The notes: generated by a model from the letters alone, not told the origin. Positions 8,866-17,864 are shown, numbered from the stretch's first letter. The stretch: 64,000 nucleotides of DNA from Lacustribacter sp964460315 (GCA_964460315.1 CAYWPQ010000006.1:1-64000); one strand, 5' to 3'. A program made the numbers and translations.

Positions 8866-9459
8866 TCAGCGGTACTTTGCAAAAGGGTCTTCGACGCCTG
8901 CCTTCACACCGGTTTCTCGCTGAAGCTGAGCGGCAAGCTGAGGCTCGAAGGCCGAGAGTTTTTTCACCAATTTGATGCAGCTGGAATCGTCACCAAGGCG
9001 ATGGTGGAGAGTCGCAAGCTGATAGTAGCCATAGGGGCTCATGGGCTGGAGATCGATCGTGCGTTTTAAGGCCGCCTTGGCCTCTTCGGGGCGATCGAGA
9101 GCAATGAGGGAGAGGGCGCGGCCATAATGGGCGCGGTCAAGCTTTTCGTTGTGGCGAATGGCCTGATCAAAACAATGCATGGCGTCTTCGTGGTTTTCAC
9201 GCTTTTGAACCATAAAGCCAAGATTGAACCAGGCGGCCGCATAATTGGGATGCACTAAGGTGCAGCGACGAAGCAGGGCCTCGGCTTCAGAAGGCCGCTG
9301 AGCTTCGGTCATGGAATGCGCCGCTGCGGTCAGGGGTAAGGGATCTTTGGGGCGAAGTTCTGCGATGCGCAGCCAATATTCGGCGGCCATTTCATGCTTT
9401 TTAAAGACCGTGGCCCAAAAAGCCATGTTTTTGTAAAACCAGACGGAGATGGCTTTCAT
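8866..9459 (-). CDS. Tetratricopeptide-repeat protein
   Basis: A 197-residue protein with about four TPR helices pairs. Diagnostic spots are the AAWFNLGF, AHYGRALSLIALDRPEEA and GYYQLATLHHRLGD segments. The N-terminus (MKAISVWFYKNMAFWATVF) could be a weak signal anchor or an amphipathic helix. Its ATG follows directly after the TAA of the upstream membrane-protein gene, so the two are probably translated together. TPR proteins act as docking scaffolds; a role beside the small membrane protein is inferred only from coupling. Confidence 0.8.
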   Translation of the reverse strand: MKAISVWFYKNMAFWATVFKKHEMAAEYWLRIAELRPKDPLPLTAAAHSMTEAQRPSEAEALLRRCTLVHPNYAAAWFNLGFMVQKRENHEDAMHCFDQAIRHNEKLDRAHYGRALSLIALDRPEEAKAALKRTIDLQPMSPYGYYQLATLHHRLGDDSSCIKLVKKLSAFEPQLAAQLQRETGVKAGVEDPFAKYR

Positions 9460-9765
9460 TTAAGCGGCCTCCCCGAGCATCATGCTGAATTTAAGGTAGG
9501 TGAGGAAAAGCCAGACCCAGAAGAGAAGCATCAGGGCCACCGTGGGCACATGACGGTCGGCAACTTTGGAGGGGGTGATCCAACGCGCTACCTTGACCAC
9601 GGGGGAGGTCATGAGCCGGAAAAAGCGGTAAACGGCGTTGATTTCGTGCTTGCCGAAGCTCAACACGTAAACCAGGCCTTGGCCAATGATTAAAAGACCA
9701 GCGAACTCAGCAAGCCCTTTAAGAATCACCACGATATCCAGCAAATTCGTCCCCTTCTGCACCAC
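9460..9765 (-). CDS. Small membrane protein of unknown function
   Basis: A protein of up to 101 residues with two hydrophobic segments (about residues 9-32 and 72-92) separated by a basic loop. I do not recognise a family. The start is uncertain. The longest form begins at GTG 9765. A TTG at 9744 has AGAAGGGG six bases before it and removes seven residues, which makes it at least as likely. The next gene, the TPR protein, begins immediately after its stop. Confidence 0.65.
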   Translation of the reverse strand: MVQKGTNLLDIVVILKGLAEFAGLLIIGQGLVYVLSFGKHEINAVYRFFRLMTSPVVKVARWITPSKVADRHVPTVALMLLFWVWLFLTYLKFSMMLGEAA

Positions 9766-9777
9766 ACAACTTATGTG

Positions 9778-9808
9778 CCGTTTCGGTTTTGATCCCCAAG
9801 CCGAACGG
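9778..9808. repeat. Imperfect inverted repeat in a divergent promoter region
   Basis: CCGTTTCGG (9778-9786) and CCGAACGG (9801-9808) form an inverted repeat with one unpaired base and a 14-nt spacer. It sits between the small membrane protein gene and the divergent CBS-domain gene. It is followed on the plus strand by TTTTAATAAT, a possible -10 region. It could be an operator or a weak hairpin. Confidence 0.35.
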
Positions 9809-9877
9809 TGTTTTAATAATTCTTAGAGCGCGAGATTACTGTGCATTTCTATCAATGTCTACTCAGGGGAAACACCT

Positions 9878-11377
9878 TTGTCTGATGCGGCGCAGCAAGA
9901 CCTGACCGAACTGGCCATGAATATTCGCGTTGGCGAACTCATTCGAAAGTCCCCCCTTGTTTGTCTGCCCAGCACACCACTGCAGCAGGTCTTCGAGGCC
10001 ATGGAGCGTGAGCGTGCCGGATCCATGCTTGTGGCCGACGCATCAGGGTCAATTCAAGGCATTTTGACCCGCTACGATCTGATCAAGCGAATCATCCTGC
10101 CCAAGCTGCCTTTGAGCACGCCGATCGAGGCGGTCATGAGTACAGGCATCAAAACCATCGACTCGGAAAGTGGGGCGCTTGAGGCCATGCTGATGATGGC
10201 TCGCCACAAGGTGCGCCATCTGCCGGTCTTGCAGCACGGCTTCCTTGTTGGGCTGGTCTCTGAACGCGACCTGTTTAACTTTCAGCGTTCAAGCCTAAGA
10301 ATTCTCTCGTCGTCCATCGAGCAGGCGGATTCCATTGCAAACCTCAAGGTCTGCGCCAGCGAGGTGCTCTCCCTAGCACGCCGACTGATGGGGCAGGGTG
10401 TGGCGGCTACCTCACTTGCTAGGCTTGTCAGTCATTTAAATGACTCGCTGACCCGCCGCGTCATTCTGATCAAACAGCATGAACTTGCCGCCGAACTCGG
10501 TGTGTTGCCCCGATGGTGTTGGCTTGCACTTGGTTCAGAAGGCCGTGAAGAGCAGACGGTGGCGACCGATCAAGACAACGCCATTATTTTCGAGGGTGAT
10601 CATTCCGTCTATCAAGAGCGCTTTAAAAAGCTGGCTAATGCCATCAATGGCGGGCTCGCCGACATTGGCTTTCCATTGTGCAAGGGCGGCGTGATGGCGA
10701 TGAACGACAAGTGGTGTCGAAGCGCTGACCAGTGGCGGACCACCCTCACCGAATGGTTCAAGAGCCCTCAGCCGGAGGCCTTGCTTGACGCCAATATTTT
10801 TCTTGATTTTCGGGGGCTTGCGGGCGACCTTGATCTTGCGGAAGACCTGCGCGGCTGGGTCTCATCCCAGGTGGCGGATCATCGTTTGTTCATTCGGTCT
10901 CTGGCCCAAGATGCCGTTCGCGATGATGTGGCCAAGCTCTCCCGAAATGGGGTGTCGGTCAGCTTCGCGCGGGCCATGCGCAAGCGAGGCTATTTGATGG
11001 AATGGCTTGCCCCATCGAAGCTTGAAATGAAACGCGGCGGCACGGCGCCGGTGGTCTATTTTGCAAGGGTTCTGGCCCTTGCCAGCGGGGTGAGTGCGAC
11101 CTCCACGGATGAGCGCCTGAAAGCGCTGGTGAACAAGGCGGGCATGTCCCGATCCGAGGCTGAATCTATGCGAGACGCATTCAATGTGCTTCAGCGTTAT
11201 CGGTTGAAGGCTCAGCTGGCTTATGCGGCACGCGCCCAGGAGCAAGACCAAGGGGAAGTGTCTCCGAACGTTCTTGAGCTGGATAAGCTCAGTTCCCACG
11301 AGATCGAGAAGCTCTCCGAGGCGCTTCAGATCTTGGCAGGGCTTCGCGCCAAGATTGAAATGGACTTTCTTCGCTAG
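9878..11377 (+). CDS. CBS-domain / DUF294 nucleotidyltransferase-like signalling protein
   Basis: Two CBS domains (about residues 15-75 and 83-140), which typically bind adenine nucleotides, precede a DUF294 domain. That domain has the nucleotidyltransferase signature GSEGREE (219-225) and D231-x-D233. A helical DUF335-type substrate-binding domain fills the C-terminal third. The protein has 499 residues. It starts with TTG at 9878, supported by AGGGGA seven nt upstream. In many proteobacteria this architecture is encoded beside ActP or VC_2705-type symporters, so a regulatory role for the neighbouring transporter is likely but unproven. Its TAG interlocks with the stop of the convergent antiporter gene in CTAG. 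Confidence 0.87.
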   Translation: MSDAAQQDLTELAMNIRVGELIRKSPLVCLPSTPLQQVFEAMERERAGSMLVADASGSIQGILTRYDLIKRIILPKLPLSTPIEAVMSTGIKTIDSESGALEAMLMMARHKVRHLPVLQHGFLVGLVSERDLFNFQRSSLRILSSSIEQADSIANLKVCASEVLSLARRLMGQGVAATSLARLVSHLNDSLTRRVILIKQHELAAELGVLPRWCWLALGSEGREEQTVATDQDNAIIFEGDHSVYQERFKKLANAINGGLADIGFPLCKGGVMAMNDKWCRSADQWRTTLTEWFKSPQPEALLDANIFLDFRGLAGDLDLAEDLRGWVSSQVADHRLFIRSLAQDAVRDDVAKLSRNGVSVSFARAMRKRGYLMEWLAPSKLEMKRGGTAPVVYFARVLALASGVSATSTDERLKALVNKAGMSRSEAESMRDAFNVLQRYRLKAQLAYAARAQEQDQGEVSPNVLELDKLSSHEIEKLSEALQILAGLRAKIEMDFLR

Positions 11378-12870
11378 ATCAACAAGTAGACCAGGCCATA
11401 GAGCGTTAACAGGGCAATCACCCAGACCGAGGTATTACCGATGCCCCAGGTCCTGCCCATCACGCCTTTGACGCTGTGGTTCCTTCGAAGGCTCTCCCAA
11501 AGGCAGCCCAGGGCTTTAAGCATGGACGCGATGAACCCTCTCCAGAGGGAACGCACCCAATGCGTGACGCCATGGAGCATCCTGGGCCCCGCCTTGCGGT
11601 AGAGCCAGTCAGTGTCGACGCTGACTTTGGGTTCGCCGCCAAGGTGCTTGAGCATTAAGAAAAAACCAAGACCCGTAAAAAGCAGAAGCTGCAATTCCCA
11701 GAACAGATGCCCGAGTGAATANNNNNNNNNNNNNNNNNNNNNNNNNNNNNNNNNNNNNNNNNNNNNNNNNNNNNNNNNNNNNNNNNNNNNNNNNNNNNNN
11801 NNNNNNNNNNNNNNNNNNNNNGGAAAGGCGGAGATGGAGAAGGCACCAATCATGTACAACACGAAGGTGATGGGCATGTATTTATAGATGCCACCGAGCT
11901 CAGTGAGCTTACTTTTCGCTGTCATGTGGATGACCGCGCCAGCTCCCATGAACAGAACCGACTTGTAAAGAATGTGGGTGAAGGCATGGGCCGTGGCACC
12001 GTTCAGCGCAATGGCCGTGCCCATGCCCACGCCCGCCACCATGTAGCCCACCTGACTGATGATGTGATAAGCCAAAAGCCTTCGGATGTCATTGGCCAAC
12101 ACCGCGTAGACCACGCCCCAAAGCGCCATGATCGTTCCAAGCACCACCAGAAATTCGGTTCCAGGAAACCCCCTGATCAGGGTGTAGACCGCGGTCTTGG
12201 TGGTGAGTGCGCTAAGAAAAATGGCTCCGGTGATCGTGGATTCTGGGTAGGCGTCGGTGAGCCATGCATGGAGGGGGGGCACGGCCGCATTGACCAAAAA
12301 GCCGATCAAGATCAGGTAAAAGCCTGGGCTTGAGACATCCATCTGAGAAAAAGCAAGGCTACCTGTGCTGGTGTAGAAAAGCACAATGCCTCCTAACAGC
12401 ATGACACCGCTGATGGCATGAACCAAGAGGTAACGATAGCCCGAGGCATAGGCTTCGGGGGTGGCCCGCCGCCAGATCAGCCACACTGAGGCAAGCATCA
12501 TCATTTCCCAAAAGACATAGAGGGTGATGAGATCTCCAGCAAAGACCACGCCCACGGCCGACGCCGCATAAACCAGCCCCGCCACATGCTGAATGTTGTC
12601 TTTCACATGCAGCGAATAGATGGTGGCAATCACCGTGATCAGGCTAAAGACATAAGCGAAAGCCAAAGCCAGCTTGTCGGCTCGGCCGGTCACCAGCTGG
12701 AGTGTTGAGAATTCAATCTGGCCGTAGACGCCGGGAGCGATTCGCCAGATCACGACCAGAAAGGCGAGCGACAATAAAACCCGATAGCCCTGCTGGACGT
12801 ACCCTTGAAAGAGCGGCACCAGGGCCGCACCCAGGATCAACAGAAGCGAAGGATGCAGCCAGTCAGTCAT
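11374..12870 (-). CDS. Mrp-type antiporter ND5-like subunit (third proton-channel subunit), contains a 100-N gap
   Basis: A polytopic membrane protein of the NuoL/NuoM/MrpA/MrpD family. It has the TM5 glutamate (FWEMMMLASVW), the PPLHAWLTDAYPES loop, a TM lysine (ALTTKTAVY) and HAFTHILYKSVLFMGAG. The C-terminal DTDWLYRK segment recalls MrpA/NuoL. ATG 12870 overlaps the upstream gene's stop by 8 nt; an upstream in-frame ATG at 12897 is less likely. The gap at 11722-11821 falls between SISAF and IYSLGHLFW. From family alignments recalled by eye more than 33 residues belong there, so the gap is probably larger than drawn. It is the last gene of the nine-gene Mrp-like operon. Confidence 0.85.
   Translation of the reverse strand: MTDWLHPSLLLILGAALVPLFQGYVQQGYRVLLSLAFLVVIWRIAPGVYGQIEFSTLQLVTGRADKLALAFAYVFSLITVIATIYSLHVKDNIQHVAGLVYAASAVGVVFAGDLITLYVFWEMMMLASVWLIWRRATPEAYASGYRYLLVHAISGVMLLGGIVLFYTSTGSLAFSQMDVSSPGFYLILIGFLVNAAVPPLHAWLTDAYPESTITGAIFLSALTTKTAVYTLIRGFPGTEFLVVLGTIMALWGVVYAVLANDIRRLLAYHIISQVGYMVAGVGMGTAIALNGATAHAFTHILYKSVLFMGAGAVIHMTAKSKLTELGGIYKYMPITFVLYMIGAFSISAFXXXXXXXXXXXXXXXXXXXXXXXXXXXXXXXXXXYSLGHLFWELQLLLFTGLGFFLMLKHLGGEPKVSVDTDWLYRKAGPRMLHGVTHWVRSLWRGFIASMLKALGCLWESLRRNHSVKGVMGRTWGIGNTSVWVIALLTLYGLVYLLI
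11722..11821. other. Assembly gap (100 N), true missing sequence likely
   Basis: Unlike the other two gaps, the flanks share no repeat. The reading frame happens to continue across 100 N. The length is a placeholder. Confidence 0.9.
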
Positions 12871-13180
12871 TCGATGCGCTCCGCTCTTTCGGGTCACCGA
12901 TCAGCTCGTTGCCCTGTCGTTGATCGTCGAAATAATCCTCAGGGCGATAAAGAAATTGATAGCCCAGAAATTTCGATACCACCACAATCACGACGCAGGC
13001 GAACAAACCATAAACGGCGCCGGCCCCCGAAACCGATTCCCACCAGAATCGGTCATAGCCTGCGGTAATGAAAAGATCCGCGATGACGAGTGCCGCCATG
13101 ATCAGCAGCATGAGACGCGACAGAAGTCTCGAGCGGTTGTGCAAGGACTCCAGCAGTCGGCCCAGTGGCGAGAGTTTCAT
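12863..13180 (-). CDS. Small membrane protein within the Mrp-like operon, function unknown
   Basis: A 105-residue protein with a basic N-terminus (about 20 residues) and two hydrophobic segments (about 21-41 and 52-75). A polar tail contains the YRPEDYFDDQRQGNELIGDP stretch. It matches none of the known MrpA-G subunits as far as I can tell. It overlaps the preceding ND4-like gene by ATGA and the following ND5-like gene by 8 nt, so it is almost certainly co-translated with the complex. It could be an accessory subunit linking the two large channel subunits. Confidence 0.75.
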   Translation of the reverse strand: MKLSPLGRLLESLHNRSRLLSRLMLLIMAALVIADLFITAGYDRFWWESVSGAGAVYGLFACVVIVVVSKFLGYQFLYRPEDYFDDQRQGNELIGDPKERSASND

Positions 13181-14646
13181 TGTGGTGCTCCCGTGAAAAT
13201 GGTTGCTACGAAGCCGCGCACCGAATCGGCGAAGACGAAGAGCAGCAGGGTGCCGCTGGCGGTGATCACCAGGGGAACCAGGCAGAACAGAGGCGCCTCT
13301 TCAATCCCCTTGGCGGTTCCTTTGGGCGGCGGCAAGAGAAAGGCGCGAACGACGGGGGGAAGGAGATAGGCAATATTCAGCAGGGTGCTCAGCAATAAAA
13401 CCCCAATCATGATGAGGTGGCCGGCATCGGCGGCACCAAGCATGATGTGCCACTTGCTCCAGAGCCCGCCAAGCGGAGGCGCACCAATCACCGAAAGGGC
13501 CCCCAAAAGAAAGGCGGCCATGGTGATGGGCATTTTCCGCCCCAGGCCATTCATTTCGCTAATCTCTGTTTTGTGGGCGGCGACATAAATGGCACCGGCG
13601 CAGAAAAAGAGTGTGATCTTGCCAAACGCATGCATGACGATGTGCATGGCGCCACCCATCGCCGCAAGCTCCGAGGCAAGCATGGCCGCCAGCGTGATGT
13701 ACGAAAGCTGGCTCACCGTGGAATACGCAAGTCTTGCCTTCAGGTTGTTCTTTTGAAGTGCCACAACGGATGCCGCAAGAAGCGAGAACGCAGCCACCCA
13801 CATGATCAGGTCGCTGCTCCAGAGGGTTTCAAGGTAATCAAGGCCAAAGAGATAAATGCTGACTTTTAGCACGGTGAAGACGCCCGCTTTCACCACCGCC
13901 ACAGCATGCAGAAGCGCCGAAACTGGGGTGGGTGCCACCATGGCCGAGGGCAGCCAGCGGTGAAAAGGCATTAACGCGGCCTTTCCGATACCAAACATAA
14001 AAAGAATCAGCAGCAAAGCACCGACCGACGTATTGATCTGCCCTTGGAAGATTCCGCCCGGCCGGAAATCAAGGGTGCCAGTCATGGCGTACGTGGCAAA
14101 CATGGCCGGCAGCATGAGGCCGATGGATGTGCCAAGCAAAAGCCCAAGATAAATGCGGGCGCCGCGTTTGGCTTCGTCATTGCCCTTGTGCGCCACAAGG
14201 GGGTAGGTGGACAGCGACAGCACCTCGTAGAAAATGAACAAGGTGAGCATGTTGTCGGAAAAAGCCACCCCAATCGCGGCAAAGATCGCGACCGAAAAAC
14301 AGGCGAAAAAGCGCGTCTGGTTTTTCTCTTCAGCACCGCGCATGTAACCGATGCCATAAATTGAGGTGATGATCCAAAGGCTGGAGGCCACCAAGGCAAA
14401 CACCATTCCAAGTGGCTCGATCTTTAAAGCAATCGAGAGCCCTGGAAGAATCTCGGCGAACTGGGTGAAGGGACGTCCACCGGATTGAACGTCTTGAAAA
14501 AGACTAAGAACGACGCCAAAAAGAACCACTGCCGAGGCCACCATCAGGCTGTCGCGCAGGTTCGGATACTTGCCCGTGAGGGCAATGAGCAAGGCCCCAA
14601 GCAATGGAATAAGCAGTGCCCAAGCCAGCAGGCTGATGTCCATCAT
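13177..14646 (-). CDS. Mrp-type antiporter ND4-like subunit (second proton-channel subunit)
   Basis: A membrane protein of 489 residues in the MrpD/NuoM family with about 14 transmembrane segments. Visible family marks are the IFYEVLSLSTYPL helix with its key Glu, KAALMPFHRWLPSAMVAPTPVSALLHA, and a conserved Lys in VVKAGVF. An open frame extends upstream to 14736, but the ATG at 14646 overlaps the previous stop (ATGATGG) and gives the normal N-terminus. It sits between a bona fide MrpD gene and the small unknown membrane protein. It probably moves protons or sodium as one of three such modules. Confidence 0.88.
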   Translation of the reverse strand: MMDISLLAWALLIPLLGALLIALTGKYPNLRDSLMVASAVVLFGVVLSLFQDVQSGGRPFTQFAEILPGLSIALKIEPLGMVFALVASSLWIITSIYGIGYMRGAEEKNQTRFFACFSVAIFAAIGVAFSDNMLTLFIFYEVLSLSTYPLVAHKGNDEAKRGARIYLGLLLGTSIGLMLPAMFATYAMTGTLDFRPGGIFQGQINTSVGALLLILFMFGIGKAALMPFHRWLPSAMVAPTPVSALLHAVAVVKAGVFTVLKVSIYLFGLDYLETLWSSDLIMWVAAFSLLAASVVALQKNNLKARLAYSTVSQLSYITLAAMLASELAAMGGAMHIVMHAFGKITLFFCAGAIYVAAHKTEISEMNGLGRKMPITMAAFLLGALSVIGAPPLGGLWSKWHIMLGAADAGHLIMIGVLLLSTLLNIAYLLPPVVRAFLLPPPKGTAKGIEEAPLFCLVPLVITASGTLLLFVFADSVRGFVATIFTGAPQ

Positions 14647-16166
14647 GGCTTGACCCCCGGCGTTGGCTCGGCCATGAGTGAGGTTGCCTCCATCTGCCCA
14701 AGTGAGACCGGCAGAGTGGAGTCCAGTCCAAACCAAAAGTTTGCGGCCACCAGAAGGCCAAGAACGACCATCATCATGAGGGGTGCTTCAGTGGCTTGGC
14801 CCCGGCACTTGGCGACAAGGCTTTCCGAGGGCTCTCGGAAGTAGGCGATCTCGACCACTTTCCAGATGTAGACCACGGCCAACAACGAGCTGATCAGCAC
14901 AAGAATGGTGAGCACGACGCCGGATATCCCGGTTTCCAAGAGGGCCTGAATCAGGAACCATTTGCTGATGAACCCCGCGGTGAGCGGCACCCCAATCAGT
15001 GAGAGGCCAGCCAAAACAAAGGCCAGCATCGTGAGCGGCATGAGCTTGCCGGCTCCGGCGAGATCATCCAGTTTGGAGCTGCCGAACCGAAGAACAAGCA
15101 CGCCAACCGCCATGAATAGCGCCGATTTCATGAGCGCGTGATTGAACATGTGAACGATGGCGGCGGTGGTTCCAGCGGTGGTGACCAGACTTGCAGCCAA
15201 CACGATGTAGCCGATCTGTGCGACCGATGAGTAGCCAAGCATGCGTTTGAGGTCCCGCTCAAAGACCGCGACCACCGAGCCAACCAAGAAGGCCGCAACG
15301 GCCAGAGGAATGAGAATCGCCGCAAAGAGCATCGAGTGGTCGCTCAGGTTAGGCTGAAGCACCAGGAAGTCAAAGCGCATCAAAACAAAGAGCGCAACCT
15401 TGGTGGAGCAGGCCGCGAAAAACACCGTGACCGGCGTGGGCGCAAACTGATAGGTGTTGGGCATCCAGGCGTGCATGGGAAAGAGCGCGGCTTTGAGCGC
15501 AAGCCCGGTGATCAGAAACCCGCTTGCAATCAAGACGGGCATGGTGTCGGCCACCTCACCCACACGGACCGCCATGTCCGCCAGGTTGAGGGTGCCGGTC
15601 ATCATGTAGAGGTAGCCAACACCAATCAGGTAGAAGGTTGCGCCCAGTGTTCCCGTGATGAGGTATTTAAAGCTTGCGGTAAGCGCTTGTCGTTTCGGGC
15701 CATTGGCCACCATGACATAGGCCGCAAGCGACGAGATTTCCATGAAGACAAAGACATTGAATGCGTCGCCGGTCACGGTGATGCCAATAAGGCCAGCCAG
15801 TGCGAGAAGCCAGCAAGAATAAAGCAGTGCCTGATGAGGGTCGTCGACCTCGGCGTTCATGCTGGCCCGACCCCATGCCAAGGCAGCCAGTGATGCCCCA
15901 CTGATCACCAAGAGCATCAGCGCCGAGAAGGGGCCGATCAGCAGACCAATGCCGAAGGGCACGGGCCAGTTGCCAAGTTCATAGGCGATGCTGCCGCGTT
16001 CAAGGACCTGACTGGTGATGGCGATGGCAAGACAAAAAGTGATCAGGCTGGCGGCAAGGGCGATCAACCAGGGCAGAGGCCCGCGGTTGGGAATGATGGC
16101 CAGGAAAGGTGCCACGAACAGCGGCACCAGCACCACAAGAATGGGGAGGTGATCGATGAGTGTCAT
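14643..16166 (-). CDS. mrpD: Cation/proton antiporter subunit D
   Basis: A 507-residue MrpD/MnhD homologue. It has FVFMEISSLAAYVMVA (TM5 Glu), FPMHAWMPNTYQFAPTPVTVFFAACSTKVALFV split over two helices with the conserved Lys, and HMFNHALMKSALFMA. It follows mrpC with a 4-nt overlap, the classical C-D order of Mrp operons. Subunit D is one of the ion-translocating parts of the multi-subunit Na+/H+ antiporter in the cytoplasmic membrane. Confidence 0.92.
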   Translation of the reverse strand: MTLIDHLPILVVLVPLFVAPFLAIIPNRGPLPWLIALAASLITFCLAIAITSQVLERGSIAYELGNWPVPFGIGLLIGPFSALMLLVISGASLAALAWGRASMNAEVDDPHQALLYSCWLLALAGLIGITVTGDAFNVFVFMEISSLAAYVMVANGPKRQALTASFKYLITGTLGATFYLIGVGYLYMMTGTLNLADMAVRVGEVADTMPVLIASGFLITGLALKAALFPMHAWMPNTYQFAPTPVTVFFAACSTKVALFVLMRFDFLVLQPNLSDHSMLFAAILIPLAVAAFLVGSVVAVFERDLKRMLGYSSVAQIGYIVLAASLVTTAGTTAAIVHMFNHALMKSALFMAVGVLVLRFGSSKLDDLAGAGKLMPLTMLAFVLAGLSLIGVPLTAGFISKWFLIQALLETGISGVVLTILVLISSLLAVVYIWKVVEIAYFREPSESLVAKCRGQATEAPLMMMVVLGLLVAANFWFGLDSTLPVSLGQMEATSLMAEPTPGVKP

Positions 16167-16525
16167 TCGTCGTGGTCCAGCCGGCGGGTTTCGGCTTCCT
16201 CAATGGAGCCATATTCCTCTTTGATGCGAATGGTTAGCGCCAGGCCCAGCGCCGTGACCGCGATGCCCACCACGATGGCCGTCAGAATCAGAACCTGGGG
16301 AAGGGGGTTGGCAAAGAGCTGACCGGGGTCGGGAGCTCCCCGAAAAATTGGGCCGGTGCCCCCCTCAAGTTTGTTCATGGTGATAAACAAAAGAAACACC
16401 GCCGATTGGAAAATGCCAAGCCCAATCATTCGCTTCACATAGTTGCCCTTCACCAAAACCGCGTAAAGACCAACAACAAGAAGAAAGATGTAGACCCAGT
16501 AGTTGTAGAGGCCGAGGAGCGTCAT
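16163..16525 (-). CDS. mrpC: Cation/proton antiporter subunit C (NuoK-like)
   Basis: A 120-residue, three-helix protein resembling NuoK/MrpC. It contains GLYAVLVKGNYVKRMIGLGIFQSAV followed by PLPQVLILTAIVVGIAVTALGLAL, with the acidic tail typical of the family. It overlaps mrpD by ATGA. It starts 11 nt after the gene for the fused A'/B subunit. Confidence 0.93.
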   Translation of the reverse strand: MTLLGLYNYWVYIFLLVVGLYAVLVKGNYVKRMIGLGIFQSAVFLLFITMNKLEGGTGPIFRGAPDPGQLFANPLPQVLILTAIVVGIAVTALGLALTIRIKEEYGSIEEAETRRLDHDE

Positions 16526-16536
16526 TCGAGGATGGC

Positions 16537-17529
16537 TTAAGAGTATGAGGGGCGATTGGCAATCGCGTTAAAGATCATGACCAGCACGGCCGTCACGGTG
16601 AGCCCCACGCCGAACTCAATGAGGATGATGCCCAGGTGCTGACCTGCGGTTGGCGTGGCGCCCAGCATGTTGTAGTCAAGAAAATGGCCGCCAAAGAGCA
16701 TGCAGGCAATGCCAACGCCGGAATAGAGGGTGGCACCCAGTGCGGCAAGCCGCTGCATGATGGCCTGAGGCATGGCTTTGCTTGAACGATCAGCACCTTC
16801 AAGAATTCCGTAAAGCATGATGGCGGCTGCAAAAAGAGCGCCTGCAGAAAATCCGCCGCCGGGGCTGTATTCACCATGAAACTGCACCAGAAGGGCGAAC
16901 ATCATCAGCAAAGGAATGATCAGCTTGCCCACCACGCGCAAAATGGAGTGATGCTGAACGCCGCGGACGGCGTCGCCCAGGGCTTTGCCCGTCATCGCTT
17001 GTTTGCGCTTGGGGCGAAAGCTGAGCACTGAGAGCACGCCAATGCCTGCGGTGAAAATCACGATCACCTCGCCCAGGGTGTCGTAGCCACGAAACGAGGC
17101 CAGAATGGCGGTGACCACGTTGGGTATGTCAATGAGTCGGGGTGTCTCTTGCAGGTAATAGGGGGCCACATGCAGATGGACAGGCGCGTTCGGATCCCCA
17201 AGTCGGGGGTGATCAAAGCTCACGATGAACAGCACCAAGCCAAGACCGGCGACAACCAGCAAGGGCAGCCATTCCACTCGTTGCGCGGTGGCCTCTTGGT
17301 CACTGGTTAGTGCCAGAGCACCCAAAAACAGCACGGTGGACACGCCTGCGCCCACGGCCGCTTCCGTGATGGCCACGTCGGCGGCATCCAGGATAAAAAA
17401 GTTGGACGCCATCAGCAGGCTGAAAATACCGAACCACAAGCTTGAGACAAAAAGATTGCGGCTTTGAATGGTGGCCAAGGCACTAATGGCCACAAAGCTT
17501 AAGGTGAAGATTCCAAGGAATGTGATCAT
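16537..17529 (-). CDS. Fused Mrp subunit: MrpA C-terminal (DUF4040) domain plus MrpB
   Basis: A 330-residue membrane protein made of two parts. The first (about residues 1-170) resembles the DUF4040/MbhE-like region normally at the C-terminus of MrpA, with TEAAVGAGVSTVLFLGALAL and FRGYDTLGEVIVIFTAGIGVLSVL. The second (about 195-330) is MrpB-like, with PLLMMFALLVQFHGEYSPGGGFSAGA. Its presence here, with ND5-like proteins coded separately downstream, shows that subunit A is split. It follows mrpG with a 4-nt overlap. Confidence 0.87.
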   Translation of the reverse strand: MITFLGIFTLSFVAISALATIQSRNLFVSSLWFGIFSLLMASNFFILDAADVAITEAAVGAGVSTVLFLGALALTSDQEATAQRVEWLPLLVVAGLGLVLFIVSFDHPRLGDPNAPVHLHVAPYYLQETPRLIDIPNVVTAILASFRGYDTLGEVIVIFTAGIGVLSVLSFRPKRKQAMTGKALGDAVRGVQHHSILRVVGKLIIPLLMMFALLVQFHGEYSPGGGFSAGALFAAAIMLYGILEGADRSSKAMPQAIMQRLAALGATLYSGVGIACMLFGGHFLDYNMLGATPTAGQHLGIILIEFGVGLTVTAVLVMIFNAIANRPSYS

Positions 17530-17864
17530 GATGGCGAACCCTCTTCAGGGCGCTCGTGCTTCAGGTCGGCCGCAAGTTTGGGTTTCACACCGGCAATCAG
17601 TGCACTGTTGACGACCGCATACGAAGCGACTGGTCCTGTGAACATCAGAAATAGAAAAATGGCGAAGAGCTTGAAGGTGGGCAGGGTCCAGCCGGCTTGC
17701 AACATCAGGCCGCCAATCACCAAAAGCGTGCCCATCGTTTCGGTCACGCTGCAGGCATGCATCCGGGTGTACAGGTCGGGCATTCGAATCATCCCGATGC
17801 CGCCAACAAGAACGAAGAAGCCACCAAGGACCAAAAGAACCCAAGAAATCACGTCCATGATCAT
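17526..17864 (-). CDS. mrpG: Cation/proton antiporter subunit G
   Basis: A 112-residue protein of three helices with the MrpG/PhaG signature GGIGMIRMPDLYTRMHA and a conserved FLFLMFTGPVASYAV helix. Translation is coupled to mrpF (ATGA). MrpG is a small membrane subunit needed for assembly of Mrp antiporters. Confidence 0.93.
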   Translation of the reverse strand: MIMDVISWVLLVLGGFFVLVGGIGMIRMPDLYTRMHACSVTETMGTLLVIGGLMLQAGWTLPTFKLFAIFLFLMFTGPVASYAVVNSALIAGVKPKLAADLKHERPEEGSPS

